From NCBI GenBank assembly GCA_944376655.1, contig CALWDJ010000004.1:1-64000 (forward strand): 64,000 bases of DNA, given 5' to 3'. Below, one piece after another: positions 24,718 through 32,911 of this stretch (its first letter is position 1; the number at the start of each line of letters is the position of its first letter). The DNA is from an uncultured Clostridia bacterium (GTDB lineage Bacteria; Bacillota; Clostridia; Oscillospirales; Acutalibacteraceae). The translations under genes were made by a program, and so were the position numbers. Under the pieces are notes generated by a model that was given only the letters and a program-made list of their open reading frames with translations, did not search any database and was not told the DNA's origin.

Positions 24718-26208
24718 TTATTCTGTTTTGACAATAAATGAAAAATCTATATAACCGTTGCCTGGATTGGTGAAAACATCATTAAGCGCTTTTGAATACG
24801 CGATTGTAGTATTCTGAAATGCTATCGGGTAAATATTGTTTGATTTGAGAATCTGAGACTGTATTTCTGACAATGAGCCGCCTTTGTAAACAATTCCAAA
24901 ATTGGCGAGGTATTCAGCCATATTGCTGCTTCCCGCTCTGAGCGGGAAAATTGCCATTGTAAGCGTTTGCTCCTTAAGCTCCGCAATCATTGTCTCGTAA
25001 TTGGTTGTCGCCTCTATATTTACAAACGCTCCGAGATTGTTCTGCCAGTGACCTACAATATCGGTGACGACTGACTTTATTCCGCTGCTGTCATAATAGT
25101 ACAGCTTTACGCCGGAGGGGAATTTTTTGTCCTCGAGCTTATCGGTTTCAGAAGAGAACAGCTTTTTTCCGTTCTGAAGGTCATAAGGCGTCATACCTGA
25201 CGAGTCTGCGTTATCACAGATTTCAGACGGAAAAACAGATGTGGCTACGGTATAGCCGCAGGGAAGATTAGCGCCGTAAACCTCGCCGCCCGTGAGCATT
25301 CCGAACGCCTTGCGCATATTCTGCGAGAATTCCGGGCTGATTGTGAGGAACCAGCAGATGTTCTGATAATTTACGGTTTTAAGTCCGGACTGTTCCGCCG
25401 TGTCGGAAAGTGAAGAGTCTATGAAGGCGATATCAACATTATTGTCGGAAAGGCGCTGCATCGCGGTTTCTTCTTCGTCCTTGGTGATGTAAACGGCAGA
25501 ATTTTTTGCCGTAAAAGTACCGGTGTATAAATCGTTGGCGTAAAGGCGTATACCGAAGGTCTTGCTTTCGCGGTTCCATTTGGTAAGCTCGTAGCTGCCG
25601 CAGGAAAGAGTGTGCTCCGCTGTCAGGCCGTATTTTCCGGCCGATTCCGTAAAGAATTTCTCGTTGCAGGGCATGGCTACCGAGGTGGTAAGGGTTTCCT
25701 CAAAATCCTCGTCTGCGTAGGCGAGCTTTATAATAAGGGTGGTGTCATCGGGGGCGGAGACGCCGAGCGTGTCGGCAGAAGCCTTGCCGTTATAGATGTC
25801 CTGCGCGTTCTGAATGCTGAAAAGACGTGATACGAACGGAGCTTTTGTCTGCGGGGAAACAGCGCGCCTAAAGGCGAAAAGAAAATCCGCCGAGGTAACA
25901 GGCTCCTTGTTGCTCCATACAGCGTCGTCACGCAGCTTGAATGTGTATGTTAAGCCTTCAGCCGAAAAACTCTCGCATATCCCGCATACAATGGCGCCCG
26001 ATGCGTTTTTACGCAGCAGTCCCTCGTAGATATTCGCTACGACCGAAAGCTCAGAATCCGTCGATGCGGTCTGAGGGTCAAGCGTAGACGGTCTTTCGGG
26101 TATTTCAAAATATATTATCGCGTCCTGATACGTGTCGTTGCAGCCGGCGGACAACAGTGTGATCAAAGCGGCAATAATTACTGCCGCCGCTTTTTTAAAG
26201 CGGGTCAT
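24718..26208 (-). CDS. Extracellular solute-binding lipoprotein, family 5 (peptide type)
   Basis: A 496-residue exported lipoprotein with signal peptide and lipobox LSAGC (Cys 23). It resembles family 5 binding proteins (OppA/DppA): the mature start has IYFEIPERPSTLDPQTA, then VVANIYEGLLR and FKLRDDAVWSNKEPVTSADFLFAFRRAVSP, the segment conserved in the family. No permease or ATPase genes are adjacent, so this is an orphan binding protein whose partner would be elsewhere. The ligand is unknown. It is upstream of the zinc-ribbon membrane gene. Confidence 0.88.
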   Translation of the reverse strand: MTRFKKAAAVIIAALITLLSAGCNDTYQDAIIYFEIPERPSTLDPQTASTDSELSVVANIYEGLLRKNASGAIVCGICESFSAEGLTYTFKLRDDAVWSNKEPVTSADFLFAFRRAVSPQTKAPFVSRLFSIQNAQDIYNGKASADTLGVSAPDDTTLIIKLAYADEDFEETLTTSVAMPCNEKFFTESAGKYGLTAEHTLSCGSYELTKWNRESKTFGIRLYANDLYTGTFTAKNSAVYITKDEEETAMQRLSDNNVDIAFIDSSLSDTAEQSGLKTVNYQNICWFLTISPEFSQNMRKAFGMLTGGEVYGANLPCGYTVATSVFPSEICDNADSSGMTPYDLQNGKKLFSSETDKLEDKKFPSGVKLYYYDSSGIKSVVTDIVGHWQNNLGAFVNIEATTNYETMIAELKEQTLTMAIFPLRAGSSNMAEYLANFGIVYKGGSLSEIQSQILKSNNIYPIAFQNTTIAYSKALNDVFTNPGNGYIDFSFIVKTE

Positions 26209-26335
26209 AAGCGCACCTCACGGATAAAATTCCTCTACATTATACTATATTGCTCATATTTTTGCAATAATTTCCCTTGCCTTCAATATGTGCAAAAATA
26301 AATATAAACATTCGACAAAAAAAGACTACAAAAAT

Positions 26336-26389
26336 TTGTTAAAAAATTATCTTAAAGGTCTTTTCAAAGCAAAAAATATGTGGTATACT
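26336..26389 (+). promoter_or_regulatory. Hydrogenase operon promoter with Rex-like site
   Basis: TTTTCA (26361-26366), 17-base spacer and TATACT (26384-26389) with an extended TGG upstream of the -10 form the likely promoter. Just before it, TTGTTAA-AAAA-TTATCTT (26336-26353) matches a complete half-site of the redox repressor Rex consensus TTGTTAANNNNTTAACAA and 4 of 7 bases of the other half. The leader (about 26395-26477) contains a small hairpin at about 26418-26433. Confidence 0.5.
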
Positions 26390-26477
26390 ACATAAGTATA
26401 TGTAGATTTGGATATAACTCCGCCTATACGGAGGACAGGCAAACCGCTATACAAAATTTTGTAGGAGGATTCGGTTC

Positions 26478-26972
26478 ATGCAAAAGAAAATCAGTAAGCT
26501 GCCTTTCAGGGGAACCGCTGAACAGGAGAAAAAGCTGAGGGAAGTAATCGACGCCAATAAGCATGACAAAAGCCTTTTGATGGCAGTTATGCAGCAAGCT
26601 CAGGATATTTACGGTTATCTTCCCATGGAAGTACAGACCATAATAGCCGAGGGAATGAATGTACCGCTTGAAAAGGTTTACGGCGTAGCTACTTTTTACG
26701 CTCAGTTCTCGCTTTCGCCGAAAGGTGAATACAATATTTCTGTATGTCTCGGCACAGCATGTTACGTAAAAGGCTCGGGTGATATTTTCAACCGCCTGAG
26801 CGAGAAATTAGGTATCGGCGCGGACGAATGCACGCCGGACGGAAGGTTTTCTCTTACTGCCTGCCGCTGCATCGGCGCCTGCGGTCTTGCCCCTGTTCTT
26901 ACGGTCAACGACGAGGTTTACGGAAGACTTACCGTCGACGATGTGGACGATATACTCGCAAAGTACCAATAA
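26478..26972 (+). CDS. hydC: NuoE-like [2Fe-2S] subunit of electron-bifurcating hydrogenase (HydC)
   Basis: A 164-residue thioredoxin-fold protein with the NuoE pattern of four cysteines: C90 and C95 in CLGTAC, then C131 and C135 in CIGAC. ATFYAQFSLSPKGEYNISVC is the conserved lead-in. In trimeric bifurcating [FeFe]-hydrogenases this is the HydC subunit, passing electrons between the NADH module HydB and others. It opens the operon that ends with hydB and hydA, but is separated from them by seven other genes. AGGAGG precedes the ATG. Confidence 0.9.
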   Translation: MQKKISKLPFRGTAEQEKKLREVIDANKHDKSLLMAVMQQAQDIYGYLPMEVQTIIAEGMNVPLEKVYGVATFYAQFSLSPKGEYNISVCLGTACYVKGSGDIFNRLSEKLGIGADECTPDGRFSLTACRCIGACGLAPVLTVNDEVYGRLTVDDVDDILAKYQ

Positions 26973-27024
26973 TATTTACATAATCCGGAAATCCGAACAA
27001 ATCTGTCCGAAAGGATAAATCTGT

Positions 27025-27381
27025 ATGAAAATCAGTACTATAAAGGAATTGCTTGGCGCGAAGGTCATATGCTGTGCTGACGAACTCGACAAACACGTTT
27101 ACTCCGCGTGCGGCAGCGATATGATGAGCGATGTTCTGGCGTATGTCAAGGATCAGGCGGTGCTGCTTACGGGGCTTGTGAACTCACAGGTCATTCGCAC
27201 TGCGGAAATGATGGATATGAACTGTATCGTATTTGTCCGCTCGAAAATGCCTACTGCCGAAATGATCGAGCTTGCCGAGGAATGCGGTATAGTGATTTTA
27301 GCCACCGATAAAAGAATGTATGAGGCGTGCGGTCTGCTTTACAGCAACGGACTTCACGGCAACAGGGTCAAAAATGTCTGA
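27025..27381 (+). CDS. DRTGG-like domain protein 1
   Basis: A 118-residue single-domain protein of alternating alpha/beta character with the DRTGG-like pattern GAKVICCADELDKHVYSACGSDMMSDVLAYV and a C-terminal segment ATDKRMYEACGLLYSNG. DRTGG domains occur beside CBS and BioD-like domains and in clostridial hydrogenase loci; function unknown. It overlaps the next gene by 8 nt, so it is translationally coupled to the ATPase. Operon context suggests a regulatory or ligand-sensing role for the hydrogenase; this is inference. Confidence 0.72.
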   Translation: MKISTIKELLGAKVICCADELDKHVYSACGSDMMSDVLAYVKDQAVLLTGLVNSQVIRTAEMMDMNCIVFVRSKMPTAEMIELAEECGIVILATDKRMYEACGLLYSNGLHGNRVKNV

Positions 27382-27796
27382 GGAACTGAAGTTTCATTTT
27401 GTGGTTGACGGCGACGATTTTACTTCGGCAGGAAAAGCGTCGGTACAGGTCAAAAAGAACCTGCGTCAGCTGGGACTGTCACCTGAGACCATACGCAGGG
27501 TATCGATCGCCATGTATGAGGGCGAGATAAATATGGTTATCCACGCGGGCGGCGGCGTTGCCGACGTTACGGTCACCGAGGAATATATCGAGATACTTTT
27601 AAGCGATAAGGGTCCGGGAATAAAGGATATCGAGCAGGCAATGCAGGAGGGCTTTTCCACAGCGTCGGACAATATAAGGTCGCTTGGCTTCGGCGCGGGA
27701 ATGGGACTTCCGAATATGAAACGGTATACAGATTATATGGATATAAAATCCACGGTAGGTGTCGGGACAGACATCACCATGAGGGTAAATATTTAA
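27374..27796 (+). CDS. RsbW/SpoIIAB-like GHKL ATPase
   Basis: A 140-residue stand-alone ATP-binding domain of the anti-sigma/serine-kinase type. N box YEGEINMVIHA, G1 box SDKGPGIKD and G2 box GFGAGMGLPNMKRYTD are present; there is no dimerisation or sensor domain. ATG 27374 is used: it overlaps the preceding gene by 8 nt and has an AGGGT ribosome site. Within the hydrogenase operon it may phosphorylate or bind a partner in a signalling relay; the partner is not identifiable. Confidence 0.82.
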   Translation: MSEELKFHFVVDGDDFTSAGKASVQVKKNLRQLGLSPETIRRVSIAMYEGEINMVIHAGGGVADVTVTEEYIEILLSDKGPGIKDIEQAMQEGFSTASDNIRSLGFGAGMGLPNMKRYTDYMDIKSTVGVGTDITMRVNI

Positions 27797-27817
27797 AAAT
27801 TCCGGCAGGTTTTCACT

Positions 27818-29101
27818 ATGAATACATACGAGCATTCGGTTTATCTTGATGTTGAAAAATGCTGCGGCTGCACCACTTGCCTTAAGCACTGCCCGACCGA
27901 AGCGATCAGAATACGCGACGGTCACGCCGTCATAAATCAGGACAGGTGCATCGACTGCGGCGAATGTATAAGAGTGTGCCCGCATAACGCCAAAAAGGCG
28001 GTTTGCGGAAAGCTCTCTGCAATGGATAAGTTCAAATGGAAAATTGCGCTTCCGGCGCCCACACTTTACGGTCAGTTTGAAAATCTGGACGATGTTGACT
28101 ATGTGCTGGACGGACTTTTGAAAATCGGTTTTGACGATGTGTTTGAGGTGGCTGCCGCCGCAGAGCTTGTAAGCGCCTACACCCGTCTGTATCTAAAAAC
28201 CGAGGGGGTTAAAAAGCCGGCGATAAGCTCTGCCTGTCCGGTTGTTATCAGACTTATAGGGCTGCGTTTTCCGTCGCTTACAGACAATATAATACATATG
28301 CTGCCTCCGATGGAGGTTGCGGCGGCTCTTGCGAGGGAAAAGGCGGAAAAGGAGCATCCCGAGCTTAAGCCGGAGGAGATAGGCGTATGCTTTATTTCTC
28401 CGTGTCCTGCTAAAGTGAGCTATGTTAAAAACGGCTTCGCCGGTTATAAAAGCAAGGTTGATACGGTCGTTTCCATAAACGATATTTATCTTCAGCTTAT
28501 AGCCAAAATGAAGCCGGATAACGATGTAAAGCCGCTCTCAAATTCCGGTGTTATAGGAATAGGCTGGGCAACCAGCGGCGGCGAGGCGACTGCCATATTT
28601 AATGAAAATTATCTTGCGGCGGACGGTATAGATAACGTGATACGCGTTCTCGATCAGGTTGAGAACGGAAATATCCCGCCGCTTGAGTTTATCGAGCTCA
28701 ACGCCTGCACGGGCGGCTGTGTGGGCGGGGTTATGACCATGCAGAACCCGTTTATTGCGAAGGCGAGACTTCAGTCTCTGCGGCGTTATCTTCCGGTATC
28801 GCAGAATTCCCCCTCAAAGGAGGAGAGCGGATATATTCCGGACGGGTATATTTTCAACGAAATACCCACCTATAAGCCGATTTCAAGACTGTCTGACAGT
28901 ATGGCGGAATCTATGCGTATGATGGCTGATATACAGCGCTTGCGCGATACTCTTCCGGGGATAGACTGCGGCTCCTGCGGCGCTCCGAACTGCCGGGCGC
29001 TTGCCGAGGATATCGTAAAGAAGCACGCCTGTCTTGAGGATTGCCTTATAAGGCTGAAAAAAGACAGCGGAAAGGACGGCGAAGAGGAAAATGACGGTTG
29101 A
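27818..29101 (+). CDS. Sensory-type [FeFe]-hydrogenase-like protein (HydS/HfsB-like)
   Basis: A 427-residue iron-sulfur protein. Two N-terminal [4Fe-4S] ferredoxin motifs (CCGCTTCLKHCP from 15, CIDCGECIRVCP from 44) precede an H-cluster domain and a C-terminal FeS domain (DCGSCGAPNCRALAEDI at 383-399). All four H-cluster ligand cysteines are present: C140 (SSACP), C196 (SPCPAK), C297 and C301 (NACTGGC). The proton-relay Cys next to C140 is Ala139, as described for putative sensory group C/D enzymes. It has no PAS domain. A hydrogen- or redox-sensor role is the best reading; catalytic turnover would be low. Confidence 0.85.
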   Translation: MNTYEHSVYLDVEKCCGCTTCLKHCPTEAIRIRDGHAVINQDRCIDCGECIRVCPHNAKKAVCGKLSAMDKFKWKIALPAPTLYGQFENLDDVDYVLDGLLKIGFDDVFEVAAAAELVSAYTRLYLKTEGVKKPAISSACPVVIRLIGLRFPSLTDNIIHMLPPMEVAAALAREKAEKEHPELKPEEIGVCFISPCPAKVSYVKNGFAGYKSKVDTVVSINDIYLQLIAKMKPDNDVKPLSNSGVIGIGWATSGGEATAIFNENYLAADGIDNVIRVLDQVENGNIPPLEFIELNACTGGCVGGVMTMQNPFIAKARLQSLRRYLPVSQNSPSKEESGYIPDGYIFNEIPTYKPISRLSDSMAESMRMMADIQRLRDTLPGIDCGSCGAPNCRALAEDIVKKHACLEDCLIRLKKDSGKDGEEENDG

Positions 29102-29414
29102 AGCGCTTACAGAGTACGGCTTTGAGCCTCTTTGCGTGCCTGACCCAGACCGGGAAATTACGGGCGTATATATAGGCGATCTTTTAAGCTGGGTAATGGG
29201 AAGAGCTAAAAGCGGAGACGCGTGGCTTACCATTATGTCAAATATAAATATTGTGGCGGTAGCTTCGCTGGCGGACACCTCGTGCATAATTCTTGCCGAG
29301 GGAGTAACCATTGAAAGTGATGTTATAAAAACTGCCGATGCAAAGGATATAAATATATTTTCCTTTTCGGGCAGCTGCTATGACGCGGCGGTGCTTTTAA
29401 GCGGACTGTTATGA
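29091..29414 (+). CDS. DRTGG-like domain protein 2
   Basis: A 107-residue protein with a DRTGG-like fold pattern (ITGVYIGDLLSWVMGRAKSGDAWLTIMSNINIVAVASLADTSCIILAEG). It overlaps the sensory hydrogenase gene by 11 nt and the PHP gene by 4 nt, so the three are tightly coupled. It is only loosely similar to the other DRTGG-like protein of the operon (27025-27381). Function unknown; small-molecule or protein binding is likely by domain analogy. Confidence 0.72.
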   Translation: MTVEALTEYGFEPLCVPDPDREITGVYIGDLLSWVMGRAKSGDAWLTIMSNINIVAVASLADTSCIILAEGVTIESDVIKTADAKDINIFSFSGSCYDAAVLLSGLL

Positions 29415-30133
29415 GGTATTATTACGACCTTCATATTCATTCCTGTCTTTCTCCCTGCGGCGGGGATGATTCCACGCCGGACAGTATAGCGGGAATGGGA
29501 GAGCTCAACGGTCTTGATATAATGGCGCTTACCGACCATAACACGGCGAAGAACTGTCCCGCTTTTTTTAAGGCGGCTGAACGTCACGGTATCATACCGG
29601 TCGCCGGTATGGAGCTTACCACGGCGGAGGACATACACGCGGTATGCCTTTTCGGCAGCCTTGAGGGCGCTATGGAGTTTGACCGGCTGATAGAAAGCAG
29701 AAGGGTGCTTGTTGAAAACCGTCCCGATATTTTCGGTGTGCAGATTATGTGCGACGATGCCGATAATCCTATCGAAACGGAAAAATTTCTCCTGACCAAC
29801 GCCACCACCGTTTCGCTTGACGAGGCGCCGGCGATGGCGGAACGCTTCGGCGGGGTTTGCTTTCCGGCGCATATCGACCGGCAGGCTAACGGGATTATCG
29901 CGGTGCTCGGCGTTTTTCCGGAAAGTCCCGCGTTTACCTGCGCGGAGCTTCACGACCGTGAAAAGGCTGCGAAATACGCTCCATTATGCGGAAAGGCGGG
30001 AAAAAGGCTTATAATAAGCTCGGATGCGCATTATATCTGGGACATAAAGGAAAAAACAGACTTTATAGAGCTTGAATGTGAAAGGCGCGATGCCGCCGTT
30101 CAGCTTATCAGGTATCTCAGAGGTGAGTTATGA
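29411..30133 (+). CDS. PHP-domain metal-dependent phosphoesterase (TrpH-like)
   Basis: A 240-residue PHP domain protein. Metal-binding motifs are visible: DLHIHSCLSPCG (residues 6-17), LTDHN, GMELTT, and C-terminal ISSDAHY. PHP enzymes hydrolyse phosphoesters, including short RNAs, histidinol phosphate and 3',5'-nucleotides; the substrate here is unknown. The start ATG overlaps the preceding gene (ATGA) and its stop overlaps the following ATPase gene, so it belongs to the embedded signalling cluster of the hydrogenase operon. Confidence 0.88.
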   Translation: MRYYYDLHIHSCLSPCGGDDSTPDSIAGMGELNGLDIMALTDHNTAKNCPAFFKAAERHGIIPVAGMELTTAEDIHAVCLFGSLEGAMEFDRLIESRRVLVENRPDIFGVQIMCDDADNPIETEKFLLTNATTVSLDEAPAMAERFGGVCFPAHIDRQANGIIAVLGVFPESPAFTCAELHDREKAAKYAPLCGKAGKRLIISSDAHYIWDIKEKTDFIELECERRDAAVQLIRYLRGEL

Positions 30134-30672
30134 AGGAATTATCGCTAAATATTCTTGATATCGCGGAAAATTCCGTTAAAGCCGGAGCCGCGCTTACAAG
30201 GATAACGGTTAACGAAACCGAGGAAACACTCACGCTGACTATTGAGGACGACGGCTGCGGAATGACCGATGAAATACTCAAATCAGTTACAGACCCGTTT
30301 TATACCACAAGGACGACCAGAAAGGTCGGCATGGGTATACCGCTGCTTAAGATGGCGGCGGAAATGACCGGCGGGGGAGTTGAGATAACCTCACGGCATA
30401 AGGACGAATTTCCCGATTCCCACGGTACAACGGTTACGGCGCGTTTCAATAAGAAGCATATTGATTTCACGCCGCTGGGCGATGTTACCGAGAGTATAGC
30501 CACGCTTATACAGGGTCATCCGGATACGGATTTTCTTTTCACTCACCGCACAGGCGGAAAAACGGTGACGCTTGATACAAGAGAAATGAGGGCTGTTCTC
30601 GGAGATGTGCCTCTTAACAGCTATGAGGTCATCTGCTGGATTAAGGAGTATCTTAAAGAACAGTATTCTTAA
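30130..30672 (+). CDS. Histidine-kinase-type ATPase (HATPase_c) without sensor or phosphoacceptor domain
   Basis: A 180-residue protein whose first ~110 residues form a GHKL ATPase: N box LNILDIAENSVKAGA, G1 DDGCGM, G2 TRKVGMGIPLL. The C-terminal ~65 residues are a small unrecognised domain. There is no DHp helix with a phosphoacceptor His, so it is not a conventional sensor kinase. It overlaps the PHP gene and precedes the ferredoxin gene by 17 nt. Its job, presumably in signalling from the sensory hydrogenase, is inference. Confidence 0.82.
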   Translation: MKELSLNILDIAENSVKAGAALTRITVNETEETLTLTIEDDGCGMTDEILKSVTDPFYTTRTTRKVGMGIPLLKMAAEMTGGGVEITSRHKDEFPDSHGTTVTARFNKKHIDFTPLGDVTESIATLIQGHPDTDFLFTHRTGGKTVTLDTREMRAVLGDVPLNSYEVICWIKEYLKEQYS

Positions 30673-30689
30673 ATATAACTTTTATAACT

Positions 30690-31079
30690 TTGAAAGGAAG
30701 AAACAATATGAAGTCATTGGCTGAATTACAGGCAATAAAGGACAGAATGAAGGACAAGGTAATACTCCGTGAGGGAGTAAATGATATCCGTGTCGTAGTA
30801 GGTATGGCGACCTGCGGTATAGCGGCTGGAGCAAGACCTGTTCTTGCCACGCTGGTTGAGGAAGTAAACGCTGCCGGACTTTCGGACAAGGTTACCGTTT
30901 CCCAGACAGGCTGTATCGGAATCTGCCAGTATGAGCCTATCGTTGAGGTTTTCGAGGCCGGCAAGGATAAGGTTACATATGTAAAGATGACGCCGGAAAA
31001 GGCAAAGCGTGTTGTTGAAGAGCATCTTAAGGGCGGCAATGTTGTAAACGAATACACAATCGCCGGTCATAAAGAATAA
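30690..31079 (+). CDS. Thioredoxin-like [2Fe-2S] ferredoxin-type protein
   Basis: A 129-residue member of the thioredoxin-like ferredoxin family, related to the N-terminal domain of NuoF-type HydB subunits. It has ATCGIAAGARPVL and QTGCIGICQYEP. Only three cysteines exist in the whole protein (C36, C69, C73), where four are expected to hold a [2Fe-2S] cluster, as in the first domain of the next gene product. The cluster may use a non-Cys ligand or be bridged. It lies 14 nt before hydB and is likely an auxiliary redox partner. Confidence 0.85.
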   Translation: MKGRNNMKSLAELQAIKDRMKDKVILREGVNDIRVVVGMATCGIAAGARPVLATLVEEVNAAGLSDKVTVSQTGCIGICQYEPIVEVFEAGKDKVTYVKMTPEKAKRVVEEHLKGGNVVNEYTIAGHKE

Positions 31080-31093
31080 TTGGAGGTAAAAAA

Positions 31094-32893
31094 ATGGTTC
31101 GTGCACATGTGTTGATTTGCGGCGGTACGGGTTGTACCTCTTCGGGAAGTCAGGATATTCAGAAAGCGTTCCGGGAGAATATCGAAAGCTACGGACTTGC
31201 CGACGAGGTAAAGCTGGTACAGACCGGATGCTTCGGTCTTTGCGCGCTGGGACCTGTTGTAATTGTCTATCCCGACGGTACTTTTTACAGCAGGGTAACA
31301 CCTGAAGATGTAAAGGAAATAGTTGAGGAGCATCTGCTCAAGGGCAGAATAGTAGAGCGTCTTGTATATAACGATACAGGAAACGATAAGGAAGAGGTTA
31401 CCGGCAATGTGGCTCTCGGCGATACCGCATTTTATAAGTCACAGAACCGTGTGGTGCTCCGCAACTGCGGTGTTATAAATCCTGAGAATATCGATGAATA
31501 TATTGCTATGGACGGTTATGCCGCGCTCGGTAAGGTGCTTACCGAAATGACGCCGGAGGACGTTATTAAGTGCGTTACCGATTCAGGTCTGCGCGGGAGA
31601 GGCGGCGGCGGATTCCCGACCGGACGCAAATGGGCGCTCTGCGCGCCTAATAAGGCTCCGCAGAAATATGTGGTCTGCAATGCCGACGAGGGCGACCCGG
31701 GCGCGTTTATGGACCGTTCCGTACTCGAGGGCGACCCCCACTCTGTAATCGAGGCTATGGCTATTGCCGGTTACGCTATCGGTGCCACACAAGGTTATGT
31801 CTATGTACGCGCCGAATATCCGATTGCGGTTAAGCGTCTCCAGATAGCTATTGACCAGGCTCGTGAATACGGACTGCTTGGCAAGAATATATTTGATTCC
31901 GGATTTGATTTTGACCTTCATATCCGTCTTGGCGCAGGCGCATTTGTGTGCGGCGAGGAAACCGCTCTTATGACTTCTATCGAGGGCAACCGCGGCGAGC
32001 CGCGTCCGCGTCCGCCGTACCCGGCTGTTAAGGGACTTTACAATTCTCCGACAGTGGAAAATAATGTCGAGACCTTCGCTAACATTCCGCAGATTATTCT
32101 CCGCGGTGCTGAATGGTTCGCTTCAATGGGTACCGAGAAGTCAAAGGGTACAAAGGTGTTCGCGCTCGGCGGAAAGATAAAGCATACCGGACTTGTCGAG
32201 ATTCCCATGGGAACGACTCTCCGCCATATAATTGAGGATATAGGCGGCGGAATACCGGGCGGTAAGAAGTTCAAGGCGGCGCAGACCGGCGGACCTTCGG
32301 GCGGCTGTATACCCGCAAGCCTTATCGATACCGAGGTTGATTACGATAACCTTACCGCTATCGGCTGTATGATGGGTTCGGGCGGTCTTATCGTAATGGA
32401 CGAGGACACCTGTATGGTGGATATGGCTAAATTCTTCCTTGAGTTTACGGTTGACGAGTCCTGCGGCAAGTGTACACCCTGCCGTGTAGGCACAAAGCGT
32501 TTGCTTGAGCTGCTCGATAAGATAACAAAGGGCAACGGCACGCTTGAGGACCTTGACAGAATGGAAGAGCTCTGCCTTTACATAAAGCAGAACTCGCTCT
32601 GCGGTCTCGGTCAGACTGCTCCTAACCCGGTACTGGCAACGCTTAAATTCTTCCGTGACGAGTATGTGGCTCACGTCAAGGATAAGGTATGTCCCGCCGG
32701 AGTATGTAAGGATCTTGTTTCTTACTCGATTATCGCCGACAAGTGCAAGGGTTGCACAAAGTGCGCCCGTAACTGTCCGGTCGGCGCTATCACCGGTACT
32801 ATCAAGAATCCGCATGAGATCAATCAGGCAGCCTGCATTAAGTGCGGCGCATGTATAGATAACTGCCCGTTCGGCGCCATTGTCAGAAAGTAA
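31094..32893 (+). CDS. hydB: NuoF-like NADH/FMN subunit of bifurcating hydrogenase (HydB)
   Basis: A 599-residue flavoprotein. Order of domains: thioredoxin-like [2Fe-2S] (1-100, CGGTGC and QTGCFGLC), NADH- and FMN-binding core (SGLRGRGGGGFPTGRKW about 165-181, NADEGDPGAFMDRS), SLBB domain, a four-Cys [4Fe-4S] module (ESCGKCTPCRVGT) and two C-terminal [4Fe-4S] ferredoxin motifs (CKGCTKCARNCP, CIKCGACIDNCP). This is the layout of HydB in trimeric electron-bifurcating hydrogenases, where NADH and ferredoxin oxidation are coupled to H2 production. GGAGG precedes the ATG; hydA follows by 18 nt. Confidence 0.95.
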   Translation: MVRAHVLICGGTGCTSSGSQDIQKAFRENIESYGLADEVKLVQTGCFGLCALGPVVIVYPDGTFYSRVTPEDVKEIVEEHLLKGRIVERLVYNDTGNDKEEVTGNVALGDTAFYKSQNRVVLRNCGVINPENIDEYIAMDGYAALGKVLTEMTPEDVIKCVTDSGLRGRGGGGFPTGRKWALCAPNKAPQKYVVCNADEGDPGAFMDRSVLEGDPHSVIEAMAIAGYAIGATQGYVYVRAEYPIAVKRLQIAIDQAREYGLLGKNIFDSGFDFDLHIRLGAGAFVCGEETALMTSIEGNRGEPRPRPPYPAVKGLYNSPTVENNVETFANIPQIILRGAEWFASMGTEKSKGTKVFALGGKIKHTGLVEIPMGTTLRHIIEDIGGGIPGGKKFKAAQTGGPSGGCIPASLIDTEVDYDNLTAIGCMMGSGGLIVMDEDTCMVDMAKFFLEFTVDESCGKCTPCRVGTKRLLELLDKITKGNGTLEDLDRMEELCLYIKQNSLCGLGQTAPNPVLATLKFFRDEYVAHVKDKVCPAGVCKDLVSYSIIADKCKGCTKCARNCPVGAITGTIKNPHEINQAACIKCGACIDNCPFGAIVRK

Positions 32894-32911
32894 GAAAGGA
32901 GCCTTATACAG

